Shown here in pieces: positions 57,923 through 64,000 of a DNA stretch of 64,000 nucleotides. A program made the position numbers and the translations under genes. Every line of letters starts with the position of its first letter. Position 1 is the stretch's first letter. Under the pieces are notes generated by a model. It was given only the letters and a program-made list of their open reading frames with translations, had not been told where the DNA came from and made no database searches. This DNA is from JABDII01 sp963815325 (GTDB taxonomy: Bacteria; Gemmatimonadota; Gemmatimonadetes; Gemmatimonadales; GWC2-71-9). Where the stretch lies: positions 310,001 to 374,000 of the forward strand of contig CAWFGG010000009.1 of the NCBI GenBank assembly GCA_963815325.1. Direction: 5' to 3'.

Positions 57923-59470
57923 CTACGTCTGCTCCGGCCGCTCGAGCTCGAACAGCACGGGAGCCATCGACACCGAGTCTTGGGCCTGGCGCCAGGCACG
58001 CCAGACTCCCGGCACGGCGGCGATCACATCGAGCGGCCGGAGCGCTCGAGCGGTTTGGCTTCTCGCCGCAAGATCTGCGCTCCGCCCGAGTACTTGGGCA
58101 CCGAGTGCCCCGGCGTGGTGTGGCTCCAGTCCCTGAGCGAGGAAGGTCGCGATGAGGCCGGCCAGCACGTCACCGCTCCCGCCAGTGGCCAGACCTGGGT
58201 TCCCGGCCACGATCGTCTCGACCGAGGTGCCTTCCCGGGCCACTACTGTGGGCACGCCCTTGAGGAGCACCGTGGCATTGACGCTTCGGGCGGCCTTGGC
58301 GGCCGCCGCCCAGGGATCGACCTCCATTTCAGGCGCCAATTCGGGAAAGACCGTCCGGAACTCTCCCGGGTGGGGAGTGAGCACGAAGTGCTTCCCGTTG
58401 CTCGCACGACGGAGGTCGGGCAGCGCTCCTGCGAAGGCCATCAGGGCGTCCGCATCGATCACGGCGGCGGACGCGGCATCGAGAATGGGCAGGAGAAATT
58501 CGCGGCGGCCCGGGGCTCGACCGAGCCCGGGGCCGACCACGACGGCGTTCGCGCTCCGGACCAAGGAGAGGAGCGCGTCACCGGGCTGGGCGTCGAAGTC
58601 GTGAACCAGCGTTTGCAGATCCGGGTCCGCCGTCCGCACGATTTGAATCGTGGCATCCGGAGCGACGACGTGAACCAATCCTGCTCCGCCCGCAAAGGCT
58701 GCCCGTCCGGCCATGCGAAGCGCGCCGGACATACCTTCCGCGCCACCGATCACCACGATCCGACCGCGGGTTCCCTTGTGTGCCTTGGCTTCGAGGCGCG
58801 GCAGCAGGCGGGCCGCCACGCGGTCGGTCATCACCGTGGGCCATTCTGCACGTGACGGTGGGTGACCGATGTCCACCACGACGACCGCGCCCACCTGATC
58901 CCTGGCAAGTGCATGCCCGCGCCTGAGTCCGCCGAAGGTGATCGACAGGTCGGCGCCGGCGCGCCCGTGGGTCGTGCCGTTGGCAAGATCGACGCCGGTT
59001 GGGCCATCGAGGGCCACGATCGGCACGCTCAGGTCGTGGAGTCGCGCGGCCAGGTCGGCCGCGGGTGGACGTGGGCTTCCCTTGGCTCCGGTTCCGAGGA
59101 TGGCATCGATGGCGAGCCCGACCCCGGGCCAGGGACCCAGGGGATCGATGACCCTCACTCCGTCGGCCCGGGCCAAGCCTGCCATTCGAGTCTGGAGTTC
59201 GGATCCCTGCCCTGCCAGTGGCGCCACCCACACCGGGATCCCGACGCGATGGAGCGCTCGGGCGACGACCCAGCCGTCACCGCCGTTGTTTCCCGTGCCG
59301 GCGGCCACGATGACCCCGCCGGACATGATGGGGCCGAACCGTGCGCCGAGGACGGCGGCGGCGGCTCGACCTGCGCATTCCATCAGGGTGACGGGTTCGA
59401 TGCCGGCGCGTTCGGCGTCACTGTCCCAGGCAGCGGACTCCGCGGGTGACAGAACGGGAATGGCGAGCAT
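57923..59470 (-). CDS. nnr: Bifunctional NAD(P)HX epimerase / dehydratase
   Basis: This 515-residue fusion repairs hydrated NAD(P)H. The N-terminal YjeF epimerase domain (1-215) has VAAGTGNNGGDGWVVARALH and DGPTGVDLANGT. The C-terminal ribokinase-like dehydratase domain (225-505) has VVIGGAEGMSGALRMAGRAA, VVVGPGLG, LTPHPGEF and GLATGGSGDVLAGLIATFLA. The final ~20 residues contain no domain. It is adjacent to the propeller gene. Confidence 0.95.
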   Translation of the reverse strand: MLAIPVLSPAESAAWDSDAERAGIEPVTLMECAGRAAAAVLGARFGPIMSGGVIVAAGTGNNGGDGWVVARALHRVGIPVWVAPLAGQGSELQTRMAGLARADGVRVIDPLGPWPGVGLAIDAILGTGAKGSPRPPAADLAARLHDLSVPIVALDGPTGVDLANGTTHGRAGADLSITFGGLRRGHALARDQVGAVVVVDIGHPPSRAEWPTVMTDRVAARLLPRLEAKAHKGTRGRIVVIGGAEGMSGALRMAGRAAFAGGAGLVHVVAPDATIQIVRTADPDLQTLVHDFDAQPGDALLSLVRSANAVVVGPGLGRAPGRREFLLPILDAASAAVIDADALMAFAGALPDLRRASNGKHFVLTPHPGEFRTVFPELAPEMEVDPWAAAAKAARSVNATVLLKGVPTVVAREGTSVETIVAGNPGLATGGSGDVLAGLIATFLAQGLEPHHAGALGAQVLGRSADLAARSQTARALRPLDVIAAVPGVWRAWRQAQDSVSMAPVLFELERPEQT

Positions 59471-59538
59471 CGATTGGCGCCTGGGTGATCGGGCTCATGG
59501 TGGTCCGGCCGGCCATACGCCGGCGGGTCACCGTCGAG

Positions 59539-59733
59539 CTACTTGTAACTCTGTCCGATGACTCGGCCGAGGGAAATCTCGCCGTTATCGATTCGGAGGT
59601 TGAACCCGCAATCCGGATTGGTACAGACCCACGCCTTGTAGGTGATCGGTGCCCCATCGCGGCCATAATCCGACAGGGGAATCAACCTACCGTTCGAGCA
59701 TTTCTGGCACGCCGGCCAGTCTCGTCCCTCCAT
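59539..59733 (-). CDS. Small zinc-ribbon protein
   Basis: This 64-residue protein starts at ATG 59733, with GGGAGG just upstream; a TTG at 59769 overlapping the previous stop is an alternative. Two Cys pairs, CxxC in PACQKCSNGRL and CxxxxC in VCTNPDCGFNLRI, should bind one zinc. The end DNGEISLGRVIGQSYK is charged. It follows the Minf_1886-type gene closely, so the two probably work together. Confidence 0.75.
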   Translation of the reverse strand: MEGRDWPACQKCSNGRLIPLSDYGRDGAPITYKAWVCTNPDCGFNLRIDNGEISLGRVIGQSYK

Positions 59734-59765
59734 ACCTCCTCCCGGGCCCAGGCCGAGGCTGATGC

Positions 59766-60152
59766 TCAACCCCGCGGCACTTGCTGCCAGACGTGAGCCG
59801 AGCGGAACGCCTCGTCGAACTGGTACACATCAGTGAAGTCATCCATTTGATCTCCGGGCTGCGTGACCAGGAGACCGACCTCGACGAGGGTAAACACGAT
59901 TTCACCAAAATCTACCGTCTTGTCGACGCCCCAGTATTCCAACACGTGTGGCGCCAGCAGCCCGAACTGCTCCAGGGCGAAGTCCCTGCAGGCCCAGGAT
60001 AGCTCGGTCCCGCTCACGTGGCGCCGAGCGGGCAGCTGGTGCTGGAGGTATTCGATCGCCTCGAGCATGAAGAGATAGGCCTGCTCATGGAAGCGACCAC
60101 CCCGTTCACGGATCTGGGTCAGGATGTCGTCGACCAATTGCAAACCGATCAC
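59766..60152 (-). CDS. Minf_1886-family protein
   Basis: This 128-residue soluble helical protein starts at GTG 60152, with GGAGG four bases upstream. Segments RFHEQAYLFMLEAIEYLQHQ, HVSGTELSWACRDFALEQFG and VDFGEIVFTLVEVGLLVTQP match the Minf_1886 family, found in Verrucomicrobia, Planctomycetes and related phyla. Its function is unknown. It sits in front of a zinc-ribbon gene. Confidence 0.83.
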   Translation of the reverse strand: MIGLQLVDDILTQIRERGGRFHEQAYLFMLEAIEYLQHQLPARRHVSGTELSWACRDFALEQFGLLAPHVLEYWGVDKTVDFGEIVFTLVEVGLLVTQPGDQMDDFTDVYQFDEAFRSAHVWQQVPRG

Positions 60153-60211
60153 AGGGCCTCCATGGGAAGCGACGTACTTGCAGCGAAGCTAGGGCGCTAT
60201 GGCCACTGAGG

Positions 60212-61480
60212 TCAAGCGATGGCCTCGACGCGATTGCGGTAGAGCGGGAATGCCGCGGTGAGCGCGTGCACCTCGTCCCGCACCCGCGCGATCTGGGCGT
60301 CATCTGGAGTGACCAACGCCCGATCGATCAGATCTGCAACGCGAACCATTTCTTCGGTCCCCATTCCGCGCGTGGTCAGCGCCGGGGTGCCGAGCCTGAT
60401 TCCGCTGGTGACAAACGGGGACTGAGGATCGTCGGGAATGGTGTTCTTGTTGACGGTGATCGCCGCTCGACCGAGGATGGCCTCCGCGTCTTTTCCGGTC
60501 AGTCCCTTCGGACGCAGGTCGACCAACATGAGGTGGGTGTCGGTGCCGCCCGACACAATCACATAGCCGCGGCCGGCCAGCTCGGCCGCGAGTTTCTGGG
60601 CGTTGGCCACGACGGCCCGGGCATACGCCGGGAAGTCGGGGGTCAGTGCCTCGGCAAACGCCACCGCCTTAGCGGCAATGACGTGCTGCATCGGGCCGCC
60701 CTGTGTGCCCGGAAACACCGATCGGTCGATTGCCTTGGCAAATTCCTTCCGGCAGAGAATGATGCCGGACCGAGGGCCGCGCAGTGTCTTGTGCGTCGTG
60801 CTGGTGACCACTTCGGCATGGGGAATGGGAGACGGGTGAGCGCCGCCGGCCACGAGTCCGGAGAAGTGGGCCATGTCGACCAACAGGACCGCCTCTATTT
60901 CATCCGCGATCTGCCGGAACACCTCGAAATCGATGATGCGCGAATAGGCGCTGCCTCCGGCGACGATCAACCGCGGCCGCTCGCGCCGGGCCAGATCTCG
61001 AACCTGGTCGTAATCAATCCGACCGGTGGCCGGGTTCACCCCATAGTGGACCGCGCGCCAGATCTTGCCGCTGTGGTTGACGGGATGCCCGTGGGACAAG
61101 TGCCCCCCGTGAGGCAGCGACATGGCCAGCAGCAACTCGCCGGGCTCGATGAGGGCCATGAAGGCGGCGAAGTTGGCCTGCGCGCCCGAGTGGGGTTGCA
61201 CATTCGCATGCTCGGCGCCGAAGAGGCGCTTCACCCGATCGATGGCCAGCTGCTCGATCTGATCGACGATCTCGCAGCCGCCATAGTAGCGCTTCGAGGG
61301 GTATCCCTCGGCGTATTTGTTGGTGAGGAGAGTGCCCGAGGCTTCGAGCACAGCCCGGCTGGCGAAGTTCTCGCTGGCGATCAGCTCCAGGCCTTCTTGC
61401 TCCCGCCGAAGCTCGCGCTCGATCAAATCGGCGATGTCGGGATCGACATCCCTCAAGGGGGCGCTGTGGTCAAGGGTCAT
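60212..61480 (-). CDS. glyA: Serine hydroxymethyltransferase
   Basis: This 422-residue PLP enzyme converts serine and tetrahydrofolate to glycine and methylene-tetrahydrofolate. Conserved blocks are LIASENFASRAVLEASGTLL, TNKYAEGYPSKRYYGGCEIV, the PLP-lysine segment VTSTTHKTLRGPRSGII and GTQGGPMQHVIAAKAVA. It begins eight bases after the rpiB stop. With folP it serves folate-linked one-carbon metabolism. Confidence 0.98.
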   Translation of the reverse strand: MTLDHSAPLRDVDPDIADLIERELRREQEGLELIASENFASRAVLEASGTLLTNKYAEGYPSKRYYGGCEIVDQIEQLAIDRVKRLFGAEHANVQPHSGAQANFAAFMALIEPGELLLAMSLPHGGHLSHGHPVNHSGKIWRAVHYGVNPATGRIDYDQVRDLARRERPRLIVAGGSAYSRIIDFEVFRQIADEIEAVLLVDMAHFSGLVAGGAHPSPIPHAEVVTSTTHKTLRGPRSGIILCRKEFAKAIDRSVFPGTQGGPMQHVIAAKAVAFAEALTPDFPAYARAVVANAQKLAAELAGRGYVIVSGGTDTHLMLVDLRPKGLTGKDAEAILGRAAITVNKNTIPDDPQSPFVTSGIRLGTPALTTRGMGTEEMVRVADLIDRALVTPDDAQIARVRDEVHALTAAFPLYRNRVEAIA

Positions 61481-61488
61481 GGCTCAGC

Positions 61489-61926
61489 TCACTCCTGATC
61501 GATCTCGCGCACGCGGCGCTCGTGTCTGCCGCCTTCAAACGGCGTTGTTAGCCACGCGTGCAAGATCTCCACCCCTTCCTCCTCGCTGACGAACCGCGCC
61601 GGCAGGATCAAGACGTTGGCATCATTGTGCTGGCGGGCCAGCTTGGCAATGTCCGCATTCCATGTCACCGCGGCGCGGACCCCATGGTGGCGGTTGGCCG
61701 CGTAGGACATCCCGAGCCCGGTCCCGCAGAGGAGGACCCCCCGCTTTGCCTCTCCCCGTTCCACTCGGCTCGCGACCGCATGCGCGAACTCCGGGTAATC
61801 GGCCGGGGCGGCGTTGTAGACGCCGAGATCGAGCGGCTCGAACCCCATCGTGCGCAGCTCGGCCAGGAGCCTCTTCTTGAGCACGTACCCGGCATGATCC
61901 GCACCAATTGGAATCGTCTCACCCAT
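61489..61926 (-). CDS. rpiB: Ribose-5-phosphate isomerase B
   Basis: The product is 145 residues from ATG 61926 (MGETIPIGADHAGYVLKKRL). RpiB motifs are GADHAG, DLGVYNAAPADYPEFAHAVA, LCGTGLGMSYAANRHHGVRA and RQHNDANVLILPAR. The catalytic Cys is in LLCGTG. It interconverts ribose 5-phosphate and ribulose 5-phosphate. rpiB-glyA is a common pair. Confidence 0.96.
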   Translation of the reverse strand: MGETIPIGADHAGYVLKKRLLAELRTMGFEPLDLGVYNAAPADYPEFAHAVASRVERGEAKRGVLLCGTGLGMSYAANRHHGVRAAVTWNADIAKLARQHNDANVLILPARFVSEEEGVEILHAWLTTPFEGGRHERRVREIDQE

Positions 61927-61953
61927 GGATGGCAATATACGACAACGGTGCCG

Positions 61954-63024
61954 TTATCGTCGCGCGCGGGGCAGCCACATCTTCGACATGGCCCGGACGG
62001 AGAGGACGCGCTCCTCCGCCAATCGATCGGCGGCCTCGTTGGACGGGATACCTTCCCGCTCCGCGATCGCAAAGATCTTCAGGATCGCGTCGTAGATCTC
62101 GGCAGCTTTCTTTTTCGATCGCTCCGAGGACCACCCGTTGATCTCCCCCCATACATTGATCAACCCGCCACCGTTGATCACGTAGTCCGGGGCATAGGTA
62201 ATGTTCCGCGCTTCCAGCTCGCTGCCGTGCCGCGCCTCGGCCAGTTGGTTGTTGGCACCGCCCGCGACGATCTCGACTTTGAACCGGGGAATCGTGTTGT
62301 CGTTGACGATGGCGCCGAGTGCGCAGGGGGCGAAGACATCGGCGTGCTGATCGTAAATTGCCTCGGGGGCGACCGCGGTTGCCCCGGTCGCATCGACCAG
62401 CCGTTTGACCTTGCTGTCATCGACATCGCTCACGATGAGCTTCGTTCCCTCTTCGTGAAGGTAGGACGCCAGCCACCGTCCGACGTTGCCGCACCCTTGA
62501 ATGGCGACGACGCGCTTGGCGAGGCTGTCCGATCCCCAGTGTTTCTTGGCGGCGGCCTTGATTCCGACATAGACGCCGTAGGCCGTGACCGGGGAAGGAT
62601 CGCCCGAGAGGCCTTGAAGGCCGGTCACGTGATTCGTCTCGAAGTGCACGAAGTCCATATCGGCCGGGCTCGTGCCGACATCCTCCGCAGTGATATAGCG
62701 GCCGCCCAGCGATTCGACGAAGCGGCCGTGGGTCCGGAATAGCGCCTCTCGGTCGTTGCGCTTGTTGTCGCCGATGATCACGGCTTTGCCCCCGCCCAAC
62801 GACAGCCCGGCGACGGCAGCCTTGTACGTCATCCCTCGTGACAGCCGGAGGACGTCGACCAGCGCCTCATCGGTGCTTTTGTAGTTCCAGAACCGGGTGC
62901 CACCGAGCGCGGGCCCGAGCGTCGTGTCGTGGATGGCTATGATGCCCTTGTAGTTGCAGGACGGCTCGTAGCAAAACACAACCTGTTCATGGTTCCGGGT
63001 TTGGATGGATTCGAACATGTCCAT
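61954..63024 (-). CDS. Leucine/valine dehydrogenase-family amino acid dehydrogenase
   Basis: This 356-residue member of the Glu/Leu/Phe/Val dehydrogenases has the substrate-binding GPALGGTRFWNYKSTDEALV, catalytic Lys in MTYKAAVAGLSLGGGKAVI, GRYITAEDVGTSPADMDFV, and the Rossmann motif VAIQGCGNVGRWLA. It oxidatively deaminates branched-chain amino acids using NAD+. The LGGGKAV loop is closest to leucine dehydrogenase, but substrate choice is not certain. Confidence 0.93.
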   Translation of the reverse strand: MDMFESIQTRNHEQVVFCYEPSCNYKGIIAIHDTTLGPALGGTRFWNYKSTDEALVDVLRLSRGMTYKAAVAGLSLGGGKAVIIGDNKRNDREALFRTHGRFVESLGGRYITAEDVGTSPADMDFVHFETNHVTGLQGLSGDPSPVTAYGVYVGIKAAAKKHWGSDSLAKRVVAIQGCGNVGRWLASYLHEEGTKLIVSDVDDSKVKRLVDATGATAVAPEAIYDQHADVFAPCALGAIVNDNTIPRFKVEIVAGGANNQLAEARHGSELEARNITYAPDYVINGGGLINVWGEINGWSSERSKKKAAEIYDAILKIFAIAEREGIPSNEAADRLAEERVLSVRAMSKMWLPRARR

Positions 63025-63045
63025 AACAGTGTATGCTCCCCTGTG

Positions 63046-63900
63046 TCAGCCGGTTGCCGTGTATTCGTAAAATCCGCGGCCACTCTTTCGCCCGATAGCA
63101 CCGGCCGCCACCATCCGCCGAAGCAACGGGCACGGTCGATACTTGTCATCCCCCAACCCACGGTGTAAGACCTCGAGAATCGCGAGGCACACATCAAGAC
63201 CAATCAGGTCCGCCAATGCGAGTGGCCCCATCGGATGGGCCATGCCGAGCTTCATCACCGTGTCCACCGCCTCCGGTGCTGCAACGCCTTCCATTACACA
63301 GTACACCGCTTCGTTGATCATGGGCATCAACACGCGGTTCGACACGAAGCCTGGATAGTCGTTGACCTCGACCGGCGTCTTGCCCAGGTCGCGAGCCAAG
63401 TCCATCACCTGCGCGGCCGTGGCATCGCTGGTTGCGTGACCTCGAATCACCTCCACCAACTGCATGACCGGCACGGGGTTCATGAAATGCATGCCGATCA
63501 CCTTGTCGGGGCGATGCGTTTGCGCCGCGATCTCGGTGATCGAAATGGAGCTGGTATTCGTCGCCAGCACCGCGTCCGGTCCTGCGTGGGCATCCATGGA
63601 CGAAAAGAGCGAGAACTTGACGTCCGGATTCTCGCTCGCCGCTTCGATCACGATGGCGCTTCCCGCGACCGCGCCGATCTCGAGCGAAGGACTGATCCGG
63701 CCGAGGGCCGCTTTCGCATCCTCCGCGGCCACCTTCCCCTTCTGTACCTGCCGGTCCAGGTTCTTCCGAATCGTGGCGATCGCAGCGTCGAGAGCGCCTT
63801 GGGCAACGTCCACCAGCACCACGTCCCAGCCGCTCAATGCGAAGACGTGGGCGATGCCATTCCCCATGGTGCCGGCCCCCACCACCGCTGCCCGTGTCAT
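63046..63900 (-). CDS. 3-hydroxybutyryl-CoA dehydrogenase
   Basis: This 284-residue enzyme has the NAD-binding AAVVGAGTMGNGIAHVFALS, SSISITEIAAQTHRPDKVIG, the catalytic GMHFMNPVPVMQLVEVIRG, and ND-PGFVSNRVLMPMINEAVY. These fit the short stand-alone (S)-3-hydroxybutyryl-CoA dehydrogenase of butyrate or polyhydroxybutyrate metabolism. It could equally serve beta-oxidation. AAAGGA precedes ATG 63900, which overlaps the next gene's stop (ATGA). Confidence 0.95.
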   Translation of the reverse strand: MTRAAVVGAGTMGNGIAHVFALSGWDVVLVDVAQGALDAAIATIRKNLDRQVQKGKVAAEDAKAALGRISPSLEIGAVAGSAIVIEAASENPDVKFSLFSSMDAHAGPDAVLATNTSSISITEIAAQTHRPDKVIGMHFMNPVPVMQLVEVIRGHATSDATAAQVMDLARDLGKTPVEVNDYPGFVSNRVLMPMINEAVYCVMEGVAAPEAVDTVMKLGMAHPMGPLALADLIGLDVCLAILEVLHRGLGDDKYRPCPLLRRMVAAGAIGRKSGRGFYEYTATG

Positions 63901-64000
63901 ACCGTATCCTTTCGTGCCCAGCGTACCGCGATCAGCGTCCCCGCCCCGAGGGCGAGGGTCGCCAGCAACCCGCCTTCCGGTCCGAAGCTCCCGCCGGTGA
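63897..64000 (-). CDS. C-terminal end of a membrane protein cut by the window edge
   Basis: The last 33 codons before a TGA at 63899-63897 read TGGSFGPEGGLLATLALGAG and then a hydrophobic TLIAVRWARKDTV end, a membrane helix with a basic tail. The GGSFGPEGG entry resembles the end of CPBP-type intramembrane proteases, but too little is present to identify it. The frame is supported by the ATGA overlap with the downstream dehydrogenase gene. Confidence 0.55.
   Translation of the reverse strand, partial: TGGSFGPEGGLLATLALGAGTLIAVRWARKDTV

Overview
This is a high-GC, densely coded bacterial chromosome segment with 63 protein genes and one tRNA. All but one gene (39006-39998) lie on the minus strand. 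The cell is a diderm: there is an OmpA-type porin with calcium-binding repeats, a DUF481 outer-membrane barrel, lipoprotein signal peptidase and a lipoprotein. It also carries gene orders familiar from Gram-positive bacteria (PLPBP-divIVA-ileS-TraR/DksA-lspA-rluD and tilS-hpt-ftsH). High GC, many TPR/DUF4388/Roadblock proteins, and this mix of markers fit Gemmatimonadota or a related deep-branching diderm phylum. That placement is an inference from style, not from a marker gene. No phage, insertion sequence, CRISPR array or rRNA was seen.

Positions 1-12.9 kb, read from right to left, form one tightly overlapping operon. It encodes CheW, a stand-alone receiver (CheY), CheA, CheC, a 905-residue TPR protein, two DUF4388-TPR proteins, a TPR-Roadblock fusion, two small Roadblock proteins, an MglA-type GTPase and a protein with two DnaA-like ATPase modules. 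No chemoreceptor, CheR or CheB is present. This looks like a chemosensory array of unusual composition wired to an MglA polarity switch.

Positions 12.9-28.8 kb hold housekeeping genes in conserved order: RluD-like synthase, lspA, TraR/DksA zinc finger, a type-2-like ileS, purine nucleoside phosphorylase, divIVA, PLPBP, a DUF2723 membrane protein, folP, ftsH, hpt, tilS, apaG and a secreted acid phosphatase. Many start codons overlap the preceding stop.

Positions 28.8-33.9 kb hold an unusual redox cluster. Two unrelated enzymes, a glutamate-synthase-type flavoprotein and a thiamine-diphosphate enzyme, each carry an N-terminal Rieske [2Fe-2S] domain, with an unrecognised protein between them and a DUF1761 membrane protein upstream.

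Positions 34-47 kb are an accessory region: a tandem universal stress protein, small unknown proteins, a secreted protein with a 23-residue repeat, a pterin dehydratase, a lipoprotein, a Vgb-like propeller (the only plus-strand gene), a D-aminoacylase, a MerT-like/DUF411 metal pair, an orphan TrpF-like protein, a DUF4332 protein, and the DUF481 and OmpA/TSP3 outer-membrane proteins.

Positions 47-53.4 kb encode a coiled-coil/OmpA-anchor/Rab-like-GTPase trio followed by a PAS histidine kinase and a sigma-54 response regulator. Positions 53.6-64 kb return to core metabolism: tRNA-Met, an FtsB-like protein, enolase, thiL, a propeller protein, NAD(P)HX repair, a zinc-ribbon/Minf_1886 pair, glyA, rpiB, a leucine-dehydrogenase-family enzyme, 3-hydroxybutyryl-CoA dehydrogenase and a truncated membrane-protein tail.
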